A stretch of DNA of 64,000 nucleotides from DATBLE01 sp963775695 (GCA_963775695.1 CAVZJU010000001.1:62001-126000), one strand, 5' to 3'. Shown: positions 33,800 through 43,046, counted from the stretch's first letter. Numbers and translations are program-made. The notes: generated by a model from the letters alone, not told the origin.

Positions 33800-34279
33800 G
33801 TGGCCGCCACGCCCGAGGAGATCGAAGACCTGTACCGTCGCCGGTACGTCGCGTTTCGGAACGTCTTCGCGACAACAACCGGGAGCTACGACGCTGCACG
33901 CGATGTTGTGCAGGATGCGTTCGCGCAGGCGCTCCGGCGGCGGGAGACGTTCCGGGGTGAGGGGTCGCTTGAGGCGTGGGTCTGGCGGATCGCCTTCCGC
34001 ATTGCGCCCTCTTCGCGCGGCGAGGATCATGTTGTGCCGCTGGCCGTCGTGCCGGAGCCGGAGCTAGTCGAGCCGTCGCGCGACCTGGAGCTTGACGGCG
34101 CGCTGCGGGCGTTGCCGCCGCGCCGCCGCCTCCTTGTCTTCTTGCACTACTTCGCCGACCTGCCCTACAACGAGATCGCCGCCGTCTGTGGGATCAGCGA
34201 GGGAACCGTCGCGGCGACGCTCGCGAAGGCGCGAGCCGATCTGCTCACGGCGCTCAATCGAGAGGAAGTGGGATCATGA
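33800..34279 (+). CDS. ECF-type RNA polymerase sigma factor
   Basis: The product has 159 residues from GTG 33800. Region 2 is seen in the LYRRRYVAFRNVF to GSLEAWVWRIAFR stretch, and region 4 in the LPPRRRLLVFLHYFADL to AAVCGISEGTVAATLAKAR stretch, the -35-binding HTH. It overlaps the following membrane protein by 4 nt, the usual sigma/anti-sigma layout. It is short for the family because the linker is reduced. Its targets probably include the exported-protein genes downstream. Confidence 0.85.
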   Translation: MAATPEEIEDLYRRRYVAFRNVFATTTGSYDAARDVVQDAFAQALRRRETFRGEGSLEAWVWRIAFRIAPSSRGEDHVVPLAVVPEPELVEPSRDLELDGALRALPPRRRLLVFLHYFADLPYNEIAAVCGISEGTVAATLAKARADLLTALNREEVGS

Positions 34280-36090
34280 GCTACGCCGACAGCCTGCTCA
34301 GAGCGCGGTTCGCAGCGGTTGAGAATCAGCTCGACGACTCCGATTGGAGCGATGTCTGCCAGCGGGCAACCGCGACGGAGCCTCGTCGCCGGCCGCGCCG
34401 CTTCGTCCGTTCGCGGCGGACGCTCGTGCTGGCGTTCGCGGCAGTTGCCGTGGTGATCGGCGTGAGCGTCGCGCTTGCCGCCGCGCTTGGCGGGTTCTCC
34501 AGTTGGCTGAGCGGCGAACCTGGCACGCCCGCCTCGAAGGCAGAGCAGCAGGCGTTCGCCCGCGCGAACGCGCACTCCTTCCTCGGCTTCCCGCCTGACA
34601 CGAACCTGCGGCAACTCATCACGAGCCGCGTTGGCAAGGGCGCCCGCGTGGACCTGCTCGGCTTCCGGGCAGCCAGCACGCTCTGCCTCCGTGTAATCGT
34701 CAGCGCGAAGACCCGTAGCGGGACACAGAGTTGCGCGCCGCTCGCCGAGCTGCGCCGCGCTGGACCGCCGGTCCGCGTCGTGATGGTCGATCACGGCTTC
34801 GGGCGGGGGGCGAAGGCCGTCTGGTATGGGGTCGACCTCGTTCACTCGTCGGCGTTGCAAGTAACTGCCGGCATCGTCGCCGATGGCGTGCGCGCCGTGA
34901 TCGTCCAGGACAACACGGGGAGGCACACGCTCGCGGTCAAGGCGAACGCCTTTCTCTACGTCGCCCGCAACCCCGATGTCGGACAGCGGGTGCGGCGGAT
35001 CTGGGCTCGGCAAGGGAGCCGGCTCGTGCCTATCGCCTTCGCCCCGGCGCTATTCGGGTTCGGTGGACCGACGGGGAGGCAGCAGCCCGCGAAAGCGCCG
35101 ACGCGTGTCGAGCGCCGCGTGCATGGCGGAACCATCTCCTGGCTCGTCCGGCATGAGCCGCGCGGCCAGTCGCTCGATGTGCTGCCGGCGCGCACGCGGA
35201 CGTTCGTGAAGCGACACGCTGTCTTCGGGCGGGTCATCGCACCTGATCCTGGCCGACCGCTGCGTTTGGCGGTCACACTCTCGACTAGCAGGCACGGCGG
35301 GAGAGCAATCGGTATCTGCACATGGCTCGTCACGCGAAGCGGCGCCGGAGGCGGTTGCAGCCGGCGTGCGGATCTCTTCACACGTGGCCCGATCACCCTC
35401 AGCACGGGCCTGGAGAACGGGTCAGACGAGTTCGCCACGGCCTCGGGCCTCGCCAGTGACGACGTCGCGCGAATCGTCGCCTACCTGAACAACGGCCAAA
35501 CGCTGCCTGTGCCGCTTGCCGACAACACCTACATCATCGACCTTCCGCGCTCCGAACTGCCGGCCAAGCTGGTTGCCTACGACAAGCAGGGGCGCGTCAT
35601 CGGCCTCAGCGAGCCAATCACCGACTTCGGCGGCGGTGGCAGCGCCGCGCCTGGGAAAGCAAAGCCCCTCCTCCGTGTCGTGTCGCCGACGGGCGCCACG
35701 ATGCAACTGCTCATCGGTAAATCGACGGGTGGTGGTCTGTGCATATACACCCGCTGGTACGAAAGCAAACGCGCGAATGGGATTGGGGTTAGCTGTTCAG
35801 ACTTCACGCGCCCCAGCTCGCCCCTCCAGTTGGAGACGAGCGGCCTCCCGGCGCAGTTCGTCGTGGGTCGCGTCTACCGGACAGTGGCGAGCGTCGAGCT
35901 TCGCTACGCCGATGGCGCGCGGGAGACGATCAAGCCGACGCGGATCTTCGTGCTCTACGCGGTTCCACGCTCGCACCTAGACAAGGGCCACGAACTCGTC
36001 TCAGCGGTCGCGCAGAACACGAACGGGCAGCGAATCGGAAGCGAGTCGTCGTTCGTGCCACCACCACGCCCGAGCCGAGCCAAGCGATGA
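34276..36090 (+). CDS. Single-pass membrane protein, putative anti-sigma factor with large extracytoplasmic domain
   Basis: The product has 604 residues starting at an ATG overlapping the sigma stop. A short basic cytoplasmic part (1-48) is followed by one membrane segment (about 49-71) and a 530-residue outer part with no recognised domain. The layout is that of a membrane-bound anti-sigma factor, although no zinc-binding HxxxCxxC motif is visible. The outer domain looks repetitive in fold style (two or three beta-rich units ending in similar G-TIT/I-LS segments). Confidence 0.6.
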   Translation: MSYADSLLRARFAAVENQLDDSDWSDVCQRATATEPRRRPRRFVRSRRTLVLAFAAVAVVIGVSVALAAALGGFSSWLSGEPGTPASKAEQQAFARANAHSFLGFPPDTNLRQLITSRVGKGARVDLLGFRAASTLCLRVIVSAKTRSGTQSCAPLAELRRAGPPVRVVMVDHGFGRGAKAVWYGVDLVHSSALQVTAGIVADGVRAVIVQDNTGRHTLAVKANAFLYVARNPDVGQRVRRIWARQGSRLVPIAFAPALFGFGGPTGRQQPAKAPTRVERRVHGGTISWLVRHEPRGQSLDVLPARTRTFVKRHAVFGRVIAPDPGRPLRLAVTLSTSRHGGRAIGICTWLVTRSGAGGGCSRRADLFTRGPITLSTGLENGSDEFATASGLASDDVARIVAYLNNGQTLPVPLADNTYIIDLPRSELPAKLVAYDKQGRVIGLSEPITDFGGGGSAAPGKAKPLLRVVSPTGATMQLLIGKSTGGGLCIYTRWYESKRANGIGVSCSDFTRPSSPLQLETSGLPAQFVVGRVYRTVASVELRYADGARETIKPTRIFVLYAVPRSHLDKGHELVSAVAQNTNGQRIGSESSFVPPPRPSRAKR

Positions 36091-36116
36091 TGTTGTGCGA
36101 GAGAGGAGAACGGATA

Positions 36117-36581
36117 ATGACGAGACGAGTCGTCTTAGCATCGGTCGCCGCTGCCTTGCTGATCGCCTCCACGGCATCGGCGGCGCCAGGACCGCCAAAG
36201 GTCGCCGCCCGTCCGGGACTCCCGCAGGTCGTCTCGGTCAAGGTGCTGCCGACCAATCACCTGCTCAAGCGCGGAACGCTGAATACGGTTGTGGTAAAGC
36301 CGGGGCTCGCCTTCAAGGTCACGATCCGCAACGAGAGCGACGCGACGCGGACCGTCAGGGTGCGGCTCATCGTTGGGCGAGCACTGTCGTCTCTAGGTCC
36401 CATCGTCAAGGTGGCAACGCTGCATCTCGCGCCCGGTCAGTGGAAAGCGCCGACGTTCGGGCATCTCGGGCCAGTGGCGTTCGCCGTGAAGACGACACTG
36501 CAAGTGAGCACGCAGGGGAGGTTGGGGAAGGTGCGCCAGATAGGCTCGACCCGTTACCCGGTCATCTTCGCGCTGGGGTAG
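36117..36581 (+). CDS. Exported hypothetical protein
   Basis: The ATG at 36117 is chosen because GAGAGGAG lies 8 nt upstream and because it begins a clear signal peptide (residues 1-22, MTRRVVLASVAAALLIASTA, cleavage near ASA-APG). The mature part (about 130 residues) reads like a beta-sandwich domain (VTIRNESDATRTVRVRLIV). It follows the putative anti-sigma gene by 26 bp and is probably in its operon. The function is not recognised. Confidence 0.65.
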   Translation: MTRRVVLASVAAALLIASTASAAPGPPKVAARPGLPQVVSVKVLPTNHLLKRGTLNTVVVKPGLAFKVTIRNESDATRTVRVRLIVGRALSSLGPIVKVATLHLAPGQWKAPTFGHLGPVAFAVKTTLQVSTQGRLGKVRQIGSTRYPVIFALG

Positions 36582-36619
36582 ATGGACCTGTCCGGATCTA
36601 CCGAGCCTAGGAGCGGGTG

Positions 36620-37363
36620 ATGGCCCGCGTCTCGGCAGCCGCTGCAACCGCGGCGGCACTTCTCGTGCTGGCGGCCTCGGCGAGCGCGCAGCTACGCAGT
36701 GTCCACGGGTATGGGCTGAGCCTCGCGCCCCGATCCGGTTGGGTCGGGCACGTGCTGCCGGGAGAGATCAACGCGATTGCTTCCGAAGGTGCCATCGTTC
36801 AACTCGGCGAGGCCGAGCCATTTCCACCGCCGAGTTCACAGGGCCTACGGCCTGCGAACGGTTATGCGTGGCTCTGCGATGGAGCGTCGGCGAGCAACTG
36901 CCCGGCGGGCGCGGTGCCGGCGCGTCTACGGCGCCCGCTCCACCTGCCGCGGCTCGCGGCTGGCGCGTCTTGTCCTACCGCGACAGCACGTAGGGTCAGC
37001 CCGAGCTACGGCGTCGCCCTCGGTCCCGGTCCTGCGTATCCAGTCCCGTTTTCGGGCGGAACGCTGAGCTATGACCACGGTCGCTCCGCAGGCGGGTGGG
37101 TGTACGTGAAGGTGCTCTGGGTGCTGGCACCGAGCTACCGCGGGCCTTTGCTCGTCCGCGGCCACCAGCTCAACGGAACGAAGTGGCTCGGGTTCGACCG
37201 CGGCGCACGGCCACTCGCGGAGCTTCAGATCCCGCCGGCGTCGTCGCGGGCCTGGCGCGCATTTCCGTCGTATACGCGCGTCCGGCCCCGGGCAGCCTGC
37301 TACGCCTATCAGATCGACGGCACAACGTTCAGCAAGGTGCTCGTATTCAGATTGGCGCAGTAG
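36620..37363 (+). CDS. Exported hypothetical protein
   Basis: The product has 247 residues from ATG 36620, with AGGAG 6 nt upstream. A signal peptide (about 1-23, ending ASASA) precedes a secreted domain containing four cysteines (CDG, NCP, SCP, ACY), which could form disulfides outside the cell. It is the last gene of the sigma-led plus-strand unit and converges on the 37483-38861 pair. No known domain is recognised. Confidence 0.65.
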   Translation: MARVSAAAATAAALLVLAASASAQLRSVHGYGLSLAPRSGWVGHVLPGEINAIASEGAIVQLGEAEPFPPPSSQGLRPANGYAWLCDGASASNCPAGAVPARLRRPLHLPRLAAGASCPTATARRVSPSYGVALGPGPAYPVPFSGGTLSYDHGRSAGGWVYVKVLWVLAPSYRGPLLVRGHQLNGTKWLGFDRGARPLAELQIPPASSRAWRAFPSYTRVRPRAACYAYQIDGTTFSKVLVFRLAQ

Positions 37364-37399
37364 CCGCCGGGCGACGTGGCGGCAGCGGCAAGAAAGTGG

Positions 37400-37459
37400 G
37401 CCGGGGCGCGGGGTCGAACCTCCTGCGCGCTCGGACGACAGTCCCCGCAAGGCCCCGGC
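37400..37459. terminator. Large hairpin between convergent operons
   Basis: GCCGGGGCGCGGGG pairs with CCCCGC and CCCCGGC (37443-37459) with a small bulge. It lies between the stops of two convergent units and probably terminates both. The sequence GGGGTCGAACC gives it a tRNA T-arm look, but no tRNA fold can be built. Confidence 0.55.
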
Positions 37460-37482
37460 GATGAGGGAGTCTGACTCTTCCG

Positions 37483-38268
37483 CTACAGGCCGACGGCCTT
37501 GCGTTCGAGCAGGTTCCCGGCACTGTCGTATGCGACCACGGCTCGGATGGGCGTGAGCGCCTGGCCGGGCTTCGGCTTGGTCGTTTGCCATGTCCCGCCC
37601 TTCTCCCGAAGCAGGTAGAAGCGAAGCACTGTCCCAAGCTGCTTCGGCGCGTCGTAGATGTGGGCCGTCGAGATGTGCCCGTCGCGGAATTCGACCGCGA
37701 CCTTCGCGACCTTGGACGAGACTGGACCACTGATCGCTGTCGGGCCATCCTTGCCCTGACGACCGATCAGCACTCCGACTACATCGGTATTCGGCGGTTG
37801 CTTGAAGGCTCGGTCAGGTGGGGAGCCGACGACGGGCATCCCGCAGCCGCCCCAGCCCGTGAAGCCGCTCGGGACGTTCGGGTCCTCGTAGGCGTAGTCG
37901 AGACAGATGCCGCGCGTGCTTTTCCAGGCGATCAGCGCCCAGTCTGAGCCACGAGTGATGTAGACGAACGAGCTGGTCGGGCGCGGAGACAGTGGGCCAC
38001 CCCGGTCGAACCGCTTGTGGAACGCGACATCACTGGCGAGAAGATCGACGCCAACACCGATCGCAGTCCCGACTCCGGCGAGCAGGAAGACGGCTGCGAC
38101 GATGAGCGCGAGCCGGCGCGGTCGTGATTGGGGCCCGAACCGCAGGCGCAGGCGATTAGGGTGCGCATGATCGGCGCGGAGTTCTGCGAGTAGGTGTTCG
38201 CGGCGAGCGGCGACTCTTGACGGCGACAGCTCAGGCGGAGCTGGGGGATTGAAGGCGTCGAAGCTCAT
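37483..38268 (-). CDS. Single-pass membrane protein, putative anti-sigma partner
   Basis: The product has 261 residues. The cytoplasmic N-terminus (1-52) is followed by one membrane helix (about 53-74, LALIVAAVFLLAGVGTAIGVGV) and an outer domain with two cysteines (GICLDY, GGCG). Its ATG overlaps the sigma-factor stop at 38265, as expected for a cognate anti-sigma factor, although a zinc motif is absent. It mirrors the 33800-36090 pair in the opposite orientation. Confidence 0.6.
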   Translation of the reverse strand: MSFDAFNPPAPPELSPSRVAARREHLLAELRADHAHPNRLRLRFGPQSRPRRLALIVAAVFLLAGVGTAIGVGVDLLASDVAFHKRFDRGGPLSPRPTSSFVYITRGSDWALIAWKSTRGICLDYAYEDPNVPSGFTGWGGCGMPVVGSPPDRAFKQPPNTDVVGVLIGRQGKDGPTAISGPVSSKVAKVAVEFRDGHISTAHIYDAPKQLGTVLRFYLLREKGGTWQTTKPKPGQALTPIRAVVAYDSAGNLLERKAVGL

Positions 38269-38861
38269 CCTGGGTCCTTTCCGTCACAGACGGCGAAATC
38301 GCCAGCCTCAGCGGGAATCGGTTTAGCGGCCTCCCCGAGATGCTCTCGGGCGCGATGGAGGCGGCTCCTCACTGTGCCTTCTGGAACGCCGAGCGCATCA
38401 GCGGCCTCGCCGCTGGTGAGCCCTTGCCAGATGCAGAGCGCCAACACGTCGTGCTCAGGCTCAGGCAGCGTCCGGACCAATGCCAGGACTTCACGCATCC
38501 GAAGCTCAGCATCGAGGCGTGCAGCAAGATCGTCGGCAAAGTCGTTCTCCCGGTCAGCGGGCGGAACGCGACGCAGCGCGTCTCGATACCGGCGAGCGGC
38601 GCGTCCTTGGTTACGAAGCACATTCGTCGCCACGCCGTAGAGCCACGATAGGACCTTCGTCGGCGACACGTCACGGTGCCGTCGCCACGCTTCTAGGAAG
38701 ACGACCGACATCAAGTCCTCGGCAAGCGCCTGGTCGGCGGTCCGTCGGAAGCAGTAGCGGTAAATCGCGGGGCCGTAGAGGTCGAACAAGGTCCCGAAGG
38801 CGGCATCGTCGCCCTTGCGCGCTCGCTCCCACAACTGTTCCGGGTCGAGAGGAGTCATCAC
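38265..38861 (-). CDS. ECF-type RNA polymerase sigma factor
   Basis: The product has 198 residues. Region 2 lies in the LYGPAIYRYCFRRT to VLSWLYGVATNVLRNQ stretch. Region 4 lies in LPEPEHDVLALCIWQGLTS followed by ADALGVPEGTVRSRLHRAREHL, a typical -35-binding HTH. TAGGAGTG precedes the ATG as ribosome-binding site. The overlap with the membrane protein gene suggests a sigma/anti-sigma module. It is the second such module in the element. Confidence 0.9.
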   Translation of the reverse strand: MMTPLDPEQLWERARKGDDAAFGTLFDLYGPAIYRYCFRRTADQALAEDLMSVVFLEAWRRHRDVSPTKVLSWLYGVATNVLRNQGRAARRYRDALRRVPPADRENDFADDLAARLDAELRMREVLALVRTLPEPEHDVLALCIWQGLTSGEAADALGVPEGTVRSRLHRAREHLGEAAKPIPAEAGDFAVCDGKDPG

Positions 38862-38895
38862 TCCTAAGTGTCCGCAGAGGGCGCTCGCGTTCGCT

Positions 38896-39339
38896 TCAGA
38901 GAAACCGCTGACCCCTCTCGCGGGAGGAAGAGAGGGCGACTCGTTCGGCCCGCAGGACCAGTGAGCCGCCCCCTAACTCCGTTCTCGCCGCTCCCGGTGA
39001 GGAGGCCGGTCGGACGTTCCAGCGCCCGAGGGTGAGAAGCCCGAGTAAGTGATGCCCCAGGGACGGGCGCGGCACGATCTCCGGCGGAAGCTCCTTGCCG
39101 GTGTGCTCATAGCGTCTCGTCCACGGGCAGTACGGCACCGGCGGCGCGGGATGCTCGACGATCGTGAACGAGCAGTACCCGCGGAATCGCAGACGGTGTA
39201 GCGCGTCGGCCACCGTCTGATCGTCCTCACCGATCTCGTGAACGAAGTCGGGCCACTCCGGGCCGCCGACAGTGACCTCTCCGAACTTCGCGAGAGCCAT
39301 CGCCGTTGCGCGGCCCTGCTTCGTCTGCTCCACGATCAT
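38896..39339 (-). CDS. Hypothetical protein (phage-like gene cluster)
   Basis: The product has 147 residues from ATG 39339, which overlaps the upstream gene's stop (ATGA). No domain is recognised. The middle part (YCSFTIVEHPAPPVPYCPW) is hydrophobic and contains two cysteines. It is the last gene of a tightly packed minus-strand run 42334-38896 that contains the terminase, so it probably belongs to the phage-derived module. Confidence 0.5.
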   Translation of the reverse strand: MIVEQTKQGRATAMALAKFGEVTVGGPEWPDFVHEIGEDDQTVADALHRLRFRGYCSFTIVEHPAPPVPYCPWTRRYEHTGKELPPEIVPRPSLGHHLLGLLTLGRWNVRPASSPGAARTELGGGSLVLRAERVALSSSRERGQRFL

Positions 39340-39890
39340 GCCGCCGCGCTCCGCAGTCTCTGGATCTCTGCCGCGACAGCCGCCTCGTGCTGTTCCTTCT
39401 CGATCCGCTCCTCGGCCTCGGCGCGAAGTGCCGCCTTCCGCTCCTGTCGTGCCTTGGCCTCGCTCTCGTCGCGGTAGCTCTGCATGAACCGCGCGCGGAG
39501 GTTCGAGCGGTAGGTCTCGACCCGCGCCTTCTCCTCGTCCGTCTTGGCCTCTGCGAGCGCCGCCTGATAGTGCGCGTTGCTCGCCAGGCTCTTCGTGAAC
39601 GCCTCTTCCTTGCTCATCGTTCGTACCTCCCTCGTGTCGGCGCTCAGCGATGTCCGCTGAGCGGGGTCTCGATCGGCCGCGGCGAGAAACGCCTCTGCGT
39701 CCTCGCACACAAGCTCGATCTCAAGGTGCAGGGGGAGCCGTGGCTCGTCGTCGAAGTCAACTTCTGTGTGGCCGCACTCCTCGCAGCAGGCCCACGAGCC
39801 GCCGAGGTTCACGCACACGGATGGCCCTCCCGGCTCTGCGCCGCGAGCACGGCGCATGGACTCGTCGAGCATGGTTTTGACTGTTTTCAT
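39336..39890 (-). CDS. Hypothetical protein with CxxC motif and coiled-coil C-terminus
   Basis: The frame has 184 residues. The N-terminal part has CCEECGHTEVDFDDEP, a possible metal-binding turn. The C-terminal 93 residues, beginning MSKEEAFTKSL, are strongly charged and alpha-helical. AGGGAGG lies 9 nt before that internal ATG (39617), so two separate or nested products may be made. Overlaps of 4 nt on both sides place it in the terminase operon. The function is unknown. Confidence 0.5.
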   Translation of the reverse strand: MKTVKTMLDESMRRARGAEPGGPSVCVNLGGSWACCEECGHTEVDFDDEPRLPLHLEIELVCEDAEAFLAAADRDPAQRTSLSADTREVRTMSKEEAFTKSLASNAHYQAALAEAKTDEEKARVETYRSNLRARFMQSYRDESEAKARQERKAALRAEAEERIEKEQHEAAVAAEIQRLRSAAA

Positions 39891-40327
39891 GATTCGCCCT
39901 CCCGTGTCATCGGGAGCAAGATGTCTCCCGCGATGGTCAGAAGCTCATCGGCGAGATCGACGATCTCGGGCCGCCCGAGTTGCTCTCGCTCGGCCATCGC
40001 GACGGCGACTCGCCGCACGCGCGTCCCTGCCTCGTCGCGCTCGACGAGCACTCTCTCCTGTCCTCGTCTCCTCTCCTCGTGCTCGGCGAGGCGCATCAGA
40101 AAGCTGATGCCCCGCCCTCTCTCCTCCTGGTCGTCGCTCCACGCGAGGCTGTAAAAGATCGACAGACAGACGAAGCGAAGCTCAGGGTCGTCGAGCCAGT
40201 CCGCGCCTCGGTCGTCCTTGAGAGCTGCGCGTACCTCCTCGGCGAACATGGCCTCGATCTCCTCAAGGGCGATTCTCCGAGCGACGGGATCGCCAGCGTC
40301 GAAGGCGTCTTGGTCGAAGGTCGTCAT
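39887..40327 (-). CDS. Hypothetical protein (phage-like gene cluster)
   Basis: The 146-residue protein is acidic and helical, with no recognised motif. It begins at an ATG overlapping the terminase stop and ends overlapping the next gene by 4 nt, so it is co-translated with the terminase. Position directly after a large terminase would suit a small packaging or head-related protein, but nothing in the sequence shows this. Confidence 0.5.
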   Translation of the reverse strand: MTTFDQDAFDAGDPVARRIALEEIEAMFAEEVRAALKDDRGADWLDDPELRFVCLSIFYSLAWSDDQEERGRGISFLMRLAEHEERRRGQERVLVERDEAGTRVRRVAVAMAEREQLGRPEIVDLADELLTIAGDILLPMTREGES

Positions 40328-42021
40328 GCGCTCCTCCCCCTCAGCCCAAGTAGGTCGTTGTTCGGCGGCCCGCCGCGGCGCTCGCTGTCCGAGAAGTAGC
40401 CACCGGGCGGCGTTCTGCGAGTCGTCATGCCCGCGGCCGTCTGAGGCCGGTACGGCGTCTCGCTCGCGCCCGTGACGCTGGCCGCGTGCTGGCCCTGTTG
40501 CCGCTCAGTGAACTTGATCCCGAAGAGGCCGTAGCGGAGCGCGTCGCAGAGATCGTCGAACTTTTCGTGTCCTTCGAGCGGCTTCACTCCTCCCGGCCCA
40601 AAGCGCCACGCTTCGAGCTGCGAGCAGGCGAGATCGCCGCGCACGAGGTCGATCGCGAAGAGACCATCGCCGACTAGCTCCTGAATCTCACGGAGCGTCC
40701 CGAGCACGTCGCGCGAGGCAGGCTTGACGTCAAGACCCTTCGCAATGAAATCGAGTCGCGCGCTCTTCGCTTGAGTGTCGCCATAACGGGCAACGACTCG
40801 GAATCCGGGCCATGCCGAGCGCCACTCCGTCTCCCGCTCAATCACGAGATCGGCGAACTTCCCGATCCCGACCTCGGCCCGGTAGATCGTGTCGATAACA
40901 ATCCTCGTCCCGGCGCGAAGCACCTTCGGATCGCCGAGCAGACTGACCACGGTTACGTCCTGCGTCGGGACGAGGATCCAGACGCCTGCGTGGAGATCGG
41001 AGCCTCCGAAGTCGCAGGCAAAGTAAACGTTTCCGACCGTCGGGTCGATCGTGCCGCGGTAGCCGTGTCGCGCTCGCGAGAACGACGGGAGGATCAGGTT
41101 GCTGGTCGCGGGTCGAGTGGTTTCCATTTCCGCCGCCCAGGTCTCGGAGCCGACTGAGCGGAAAAGCGTCCAGACGTCGGACAACGGGAGCCACCCACCT
41201 GCGCGCTTGAGCCTGCCCTTACAGACGGAGGCAAAGGTTCGGGGCGAGCCGTCCTCGTGCTGGCCCTTCACAACGTTCTCGCAACCGCACGTCGAGCCGC
41301 ACTCGGGAACGTTGGCGGCCGTCTCGAAAATGCACCACCGACTGACGGCGTACTCAGGCTCCTGCCCGAGCGCCTCGGCGTGTTCCTGTTCGAGCACGAG
41401 CTTGTCCATCGGCGACTGCGCGTAGGCCCTCGTGCTCGTGACAAGGTGCTGCGCCGGGTAGCCGCCGGAGGCTCCGATCGAGAGGCGACTCGCGCGCCAC
41501 GTTGCCTCATCGAGCATTTCCCGCTCGTCCACGTGCATGACGTTGCGCCGGAGACCTCTGACCGCGTTCTCAGTCCCGGCGACGATCTCGATCTCCGAGC
41601 CGTTCGCCCAGCGCGTAGCGCTCTTGAGCGACGTGTCCACGTCGGCGTCGTTCCGCCGGATGAAAGATCGAAGGTGCTCGTAGACGCGGCGCGCCTGCGC
41701 CTCCACTGCCCCGACGACGACGCTTGAATGTCCCGGCTTGAACCGAGCATTGAGCCAGTGGAGGATCGCCGCGTTCGCACTCTTCGAGCCGCCGCGGTTC
41801 GCGAGCCAGATTGCCGCCTTTACCTTGGCGAAGTAGAAATCGGACAACGCGTCGAACGGGGCATCGTGGCCCTCGCAGACGGCCGTCCGCGGCACGTCGA
41901 TCCCGACGTGCTCGCGAATGTAGGCATGCAGCTCGTCGTCGGTCGACGGGCCGTCGAGGATCGCCGGAGCGACCGGCGGCGCGGACTCGCTAGGCGGCGA
42001 CTGTCTCGGAAGTTGGCGCAC
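40324..42021 (-). CDS. terL: Phage terminase large subunit
   Basis: The product has 565 residues from GTG 42021. Walker A is ANRGGSKSANAA (74-85), Walker B is VMHVDERE (161-168), and STRAYAQSPM is the coupling motif. The C-terminal RNase-H-type nuclease shows YFACDFGGSD, ARYGDTQAKSAR and a late DDLCDALRYGLFG. All catalytic elements look intact, so the DNA-packaging motor could be functional. The gene overlaps the small HTH gene by 32 nt. No portal or capsid gene follows, which is unusual. Confidence 0.85.
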   Translation of the reverse strand: MRQLPRQSPPSESAPPVAPAILDGPSTDDELHAYIREHVGIDVPRTAVCEGHDAPFDALSDFYFAKVKAAIWLANRGGSKSANAAILHWLNARFKPGHSSVVVGAVEAQARRVYEHLRSFIRRNDADVDTSLKSATRWANGSEIEIVAGTENAVRGLRRNVMHVDEREMLDEATWRASRLSIGASGGYPAQHLVTSTRAYAQSPMDKLVLEQEHAEALGQEPEYAVSRWCIFETAANVPECGSTCGCENVVKGQHEDGSPRTFASVCKGRLKRAGGWLPLSDVWTLFRSVGSETWAAEMETTRPATSNLILPSFSRARHGYRGTIDPTVGNVYFACDFGGSDLHAGVWILVPTQDVTVVSLLGDPKVLRAGTRIVIDTIYRAEVGIGKFADLVIERETEWRSAWPGFRVVARYGDTQAKSARLDFIAKGLDVKPASRDVLGTLREIQELVGDGLFAIDLVRGDLACSQLEAWRFGPGGVKPLEGHEKFDDLCDALRYGLFGIKFTERQQGQHAASVTGASETPYRPQTAAGMTTRRTPPGGYFSDSERRGGPPNNDLLGLRGRSA

Positions 42022-42334
42022 GAGCGGATCCCCCGGACGGCGATGCCGTCCTGCTCGTGCGTTCCAGTCTGTAGCCGCGGGCCGTGGCGATGAGTTGAAC
42101 GTACGCCCAGCCCTTCGGCGAGTCGAGCGATCCGCGCGTGTGCTGCCAGTCCTTCGACTCGCGCAGGCGGATGGAGTCGATGGCCAGTCCCGTGATCTCA
42201 CCGACGTCCCGGAGGGACAGGCCGAGGCTACGTCGGGCGGCCTTGCGCTGAGCAGGCGTGCCGAGGGCGCGGACGATCTCCGCGCGCAGCTTCACGTCCT
42301 CGAAATCCGACTCGGATAGACCCCACCCATTCAT
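41990..42334 (-). CDS. Small helix-turn-helix protein, possible terminase small subunit or regulator
   Basis: The product has 114 residues. AARRSLGLSLRDVGEITGLAIDSIRLRE (about 32-59) reads as a helix-turn-helix. Position immediately before and overlapping the large terminase is where small terminase subunits are found, but an XRE-type repressor is equally possible. A TACAAT box 7 nt before the ATG suggests a leaderless transcript that starts the terminase operon. Confidence 0.6.
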   Translation of the reverse strand: MNGWGLSESDFEDVKLRAEIVRALGTPAQRKAARRSLGLSLRDVGEITGLAIDSIRLRESKDWQHTRGSLDSPKGWAYVQLIATARGYRLERTSRTASPSGGSARAPTSETVAA

Positions 42335-42341
42335 GACCCGT

Positions 42342-42347
42342 ATTGTA
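42342..42347 (-). promoter_or_regulatory. Candidate -10 box of terminase operon
   Basis: TACAAT on the minus strand is 7 nt before the ATG at 42334 in an AT-rich patch of otherwise GC-rich DNA. A -35 hexamer is not obvious. The surrounding 42335-42479 stretch holds no gene. Confidence 0.5.
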
Positions 42348-42479
42348 GCAAGACATAAAGCCTAATGGCACCCGTAATCCACGAGAAAAGAGCGGAAAAT
42401 ATATGCCTCCCTTTTCGGTTCGTCCTGGTCGCACGTTGCAGTGCAGCGCTCGCGCAGGTCGGACGACTGACGAACCCGT

Positions 42480-43046
42480 TTAGGTTGGCAAGTACAGGTT
42501 GGCTAAGGCGCTGTTGGCAGCGGCAAGTGCTGCGGTAGAAGGTTTGCGCGAGCCGAAGAAGATGTAGATGAAGATGTCGTAGCCCCGTGCTCGGGCGTCC
42601 AAGTGGAACACCTTGCCTACTGACGCGAACCCCTCGGGTGCTCTGGACGGAGCAGCTTCATTGAGCCGCAAGGGAAGGCGTCTCAACGGAAATCCTCTGT
42701 CCATCCCAGGGTGTCCAGTGGCCTGGAACTGCGCCCAGATAAGGATCCCGCGCTTGGGCAGAGCTGCCACGGTCTTCACAGGCGCGCTGCTGCCAACATC
42801 GGCCTTGGAGAACGCGACGTTGGCAGCGCTCGCCGAGCGACCAACCGGGCCAGTCATGCTTCCCACCGGCAGGACGTGCCAGCGGGGGATCGACACGAAG
42901 CCAGGCTCTGCTCGACCGCTACCGCCTGAAGCCGAACGTGCCACGCCAACCGTCGCGGCTGGGATCAGAGCCAGCAGCATCCCAGCACCAGCCACGAACC
43001 ACGCGTGCCTCGCTCTCACGCTCAGCTTGTATCGGGTGACTGTCAC
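42480..43046 (-). CDS. Exported or membrane-anchored hypothetical protein
   Basis: The product has 188 residues from GTG 43046, overlapping the previous stop (GTGA). A basic N-terminus followed by a hydrophobic segment (about 14-36) suggests a signal anchor or signal peptide. The rest resembles a small beta-rich extracytoplasmic domain (LIWAQFQATGHPG, YDIFIYIFFG). No family is recognised. It is paired with the exported protein at 43043-43963. Confidence 0.55.
   Translation of the reverse strand: MTVTRYKLSVRARHAWFVAGAGMLLALIPAATVGVARSASGGSGRAEPGFVSIPRWHVLPVGSMTGPVGRSASAANVAFSKADVGSSAPVKTVAALPKRGILIWAQFQATGHPGMDRGFPLRRLPLRLNEAAPSRAPEGFASVGKVFHLDARARGYDIFIYIFFGSRKPSTAALAAANSALANLYLPT

Noticed and set aside
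37400..37459. tRNA-like sequence (GGTTCGACCCC on the minus strand, CCGGGGC/GCCCCGG acceptor-like pairing and CCCA end)
   Set aside because: The paired ends enclose only about 60 nt, the T-stem does not pair and no D or anticodon arm can be drawn; it is better explained as a hairpin between convergent genes.
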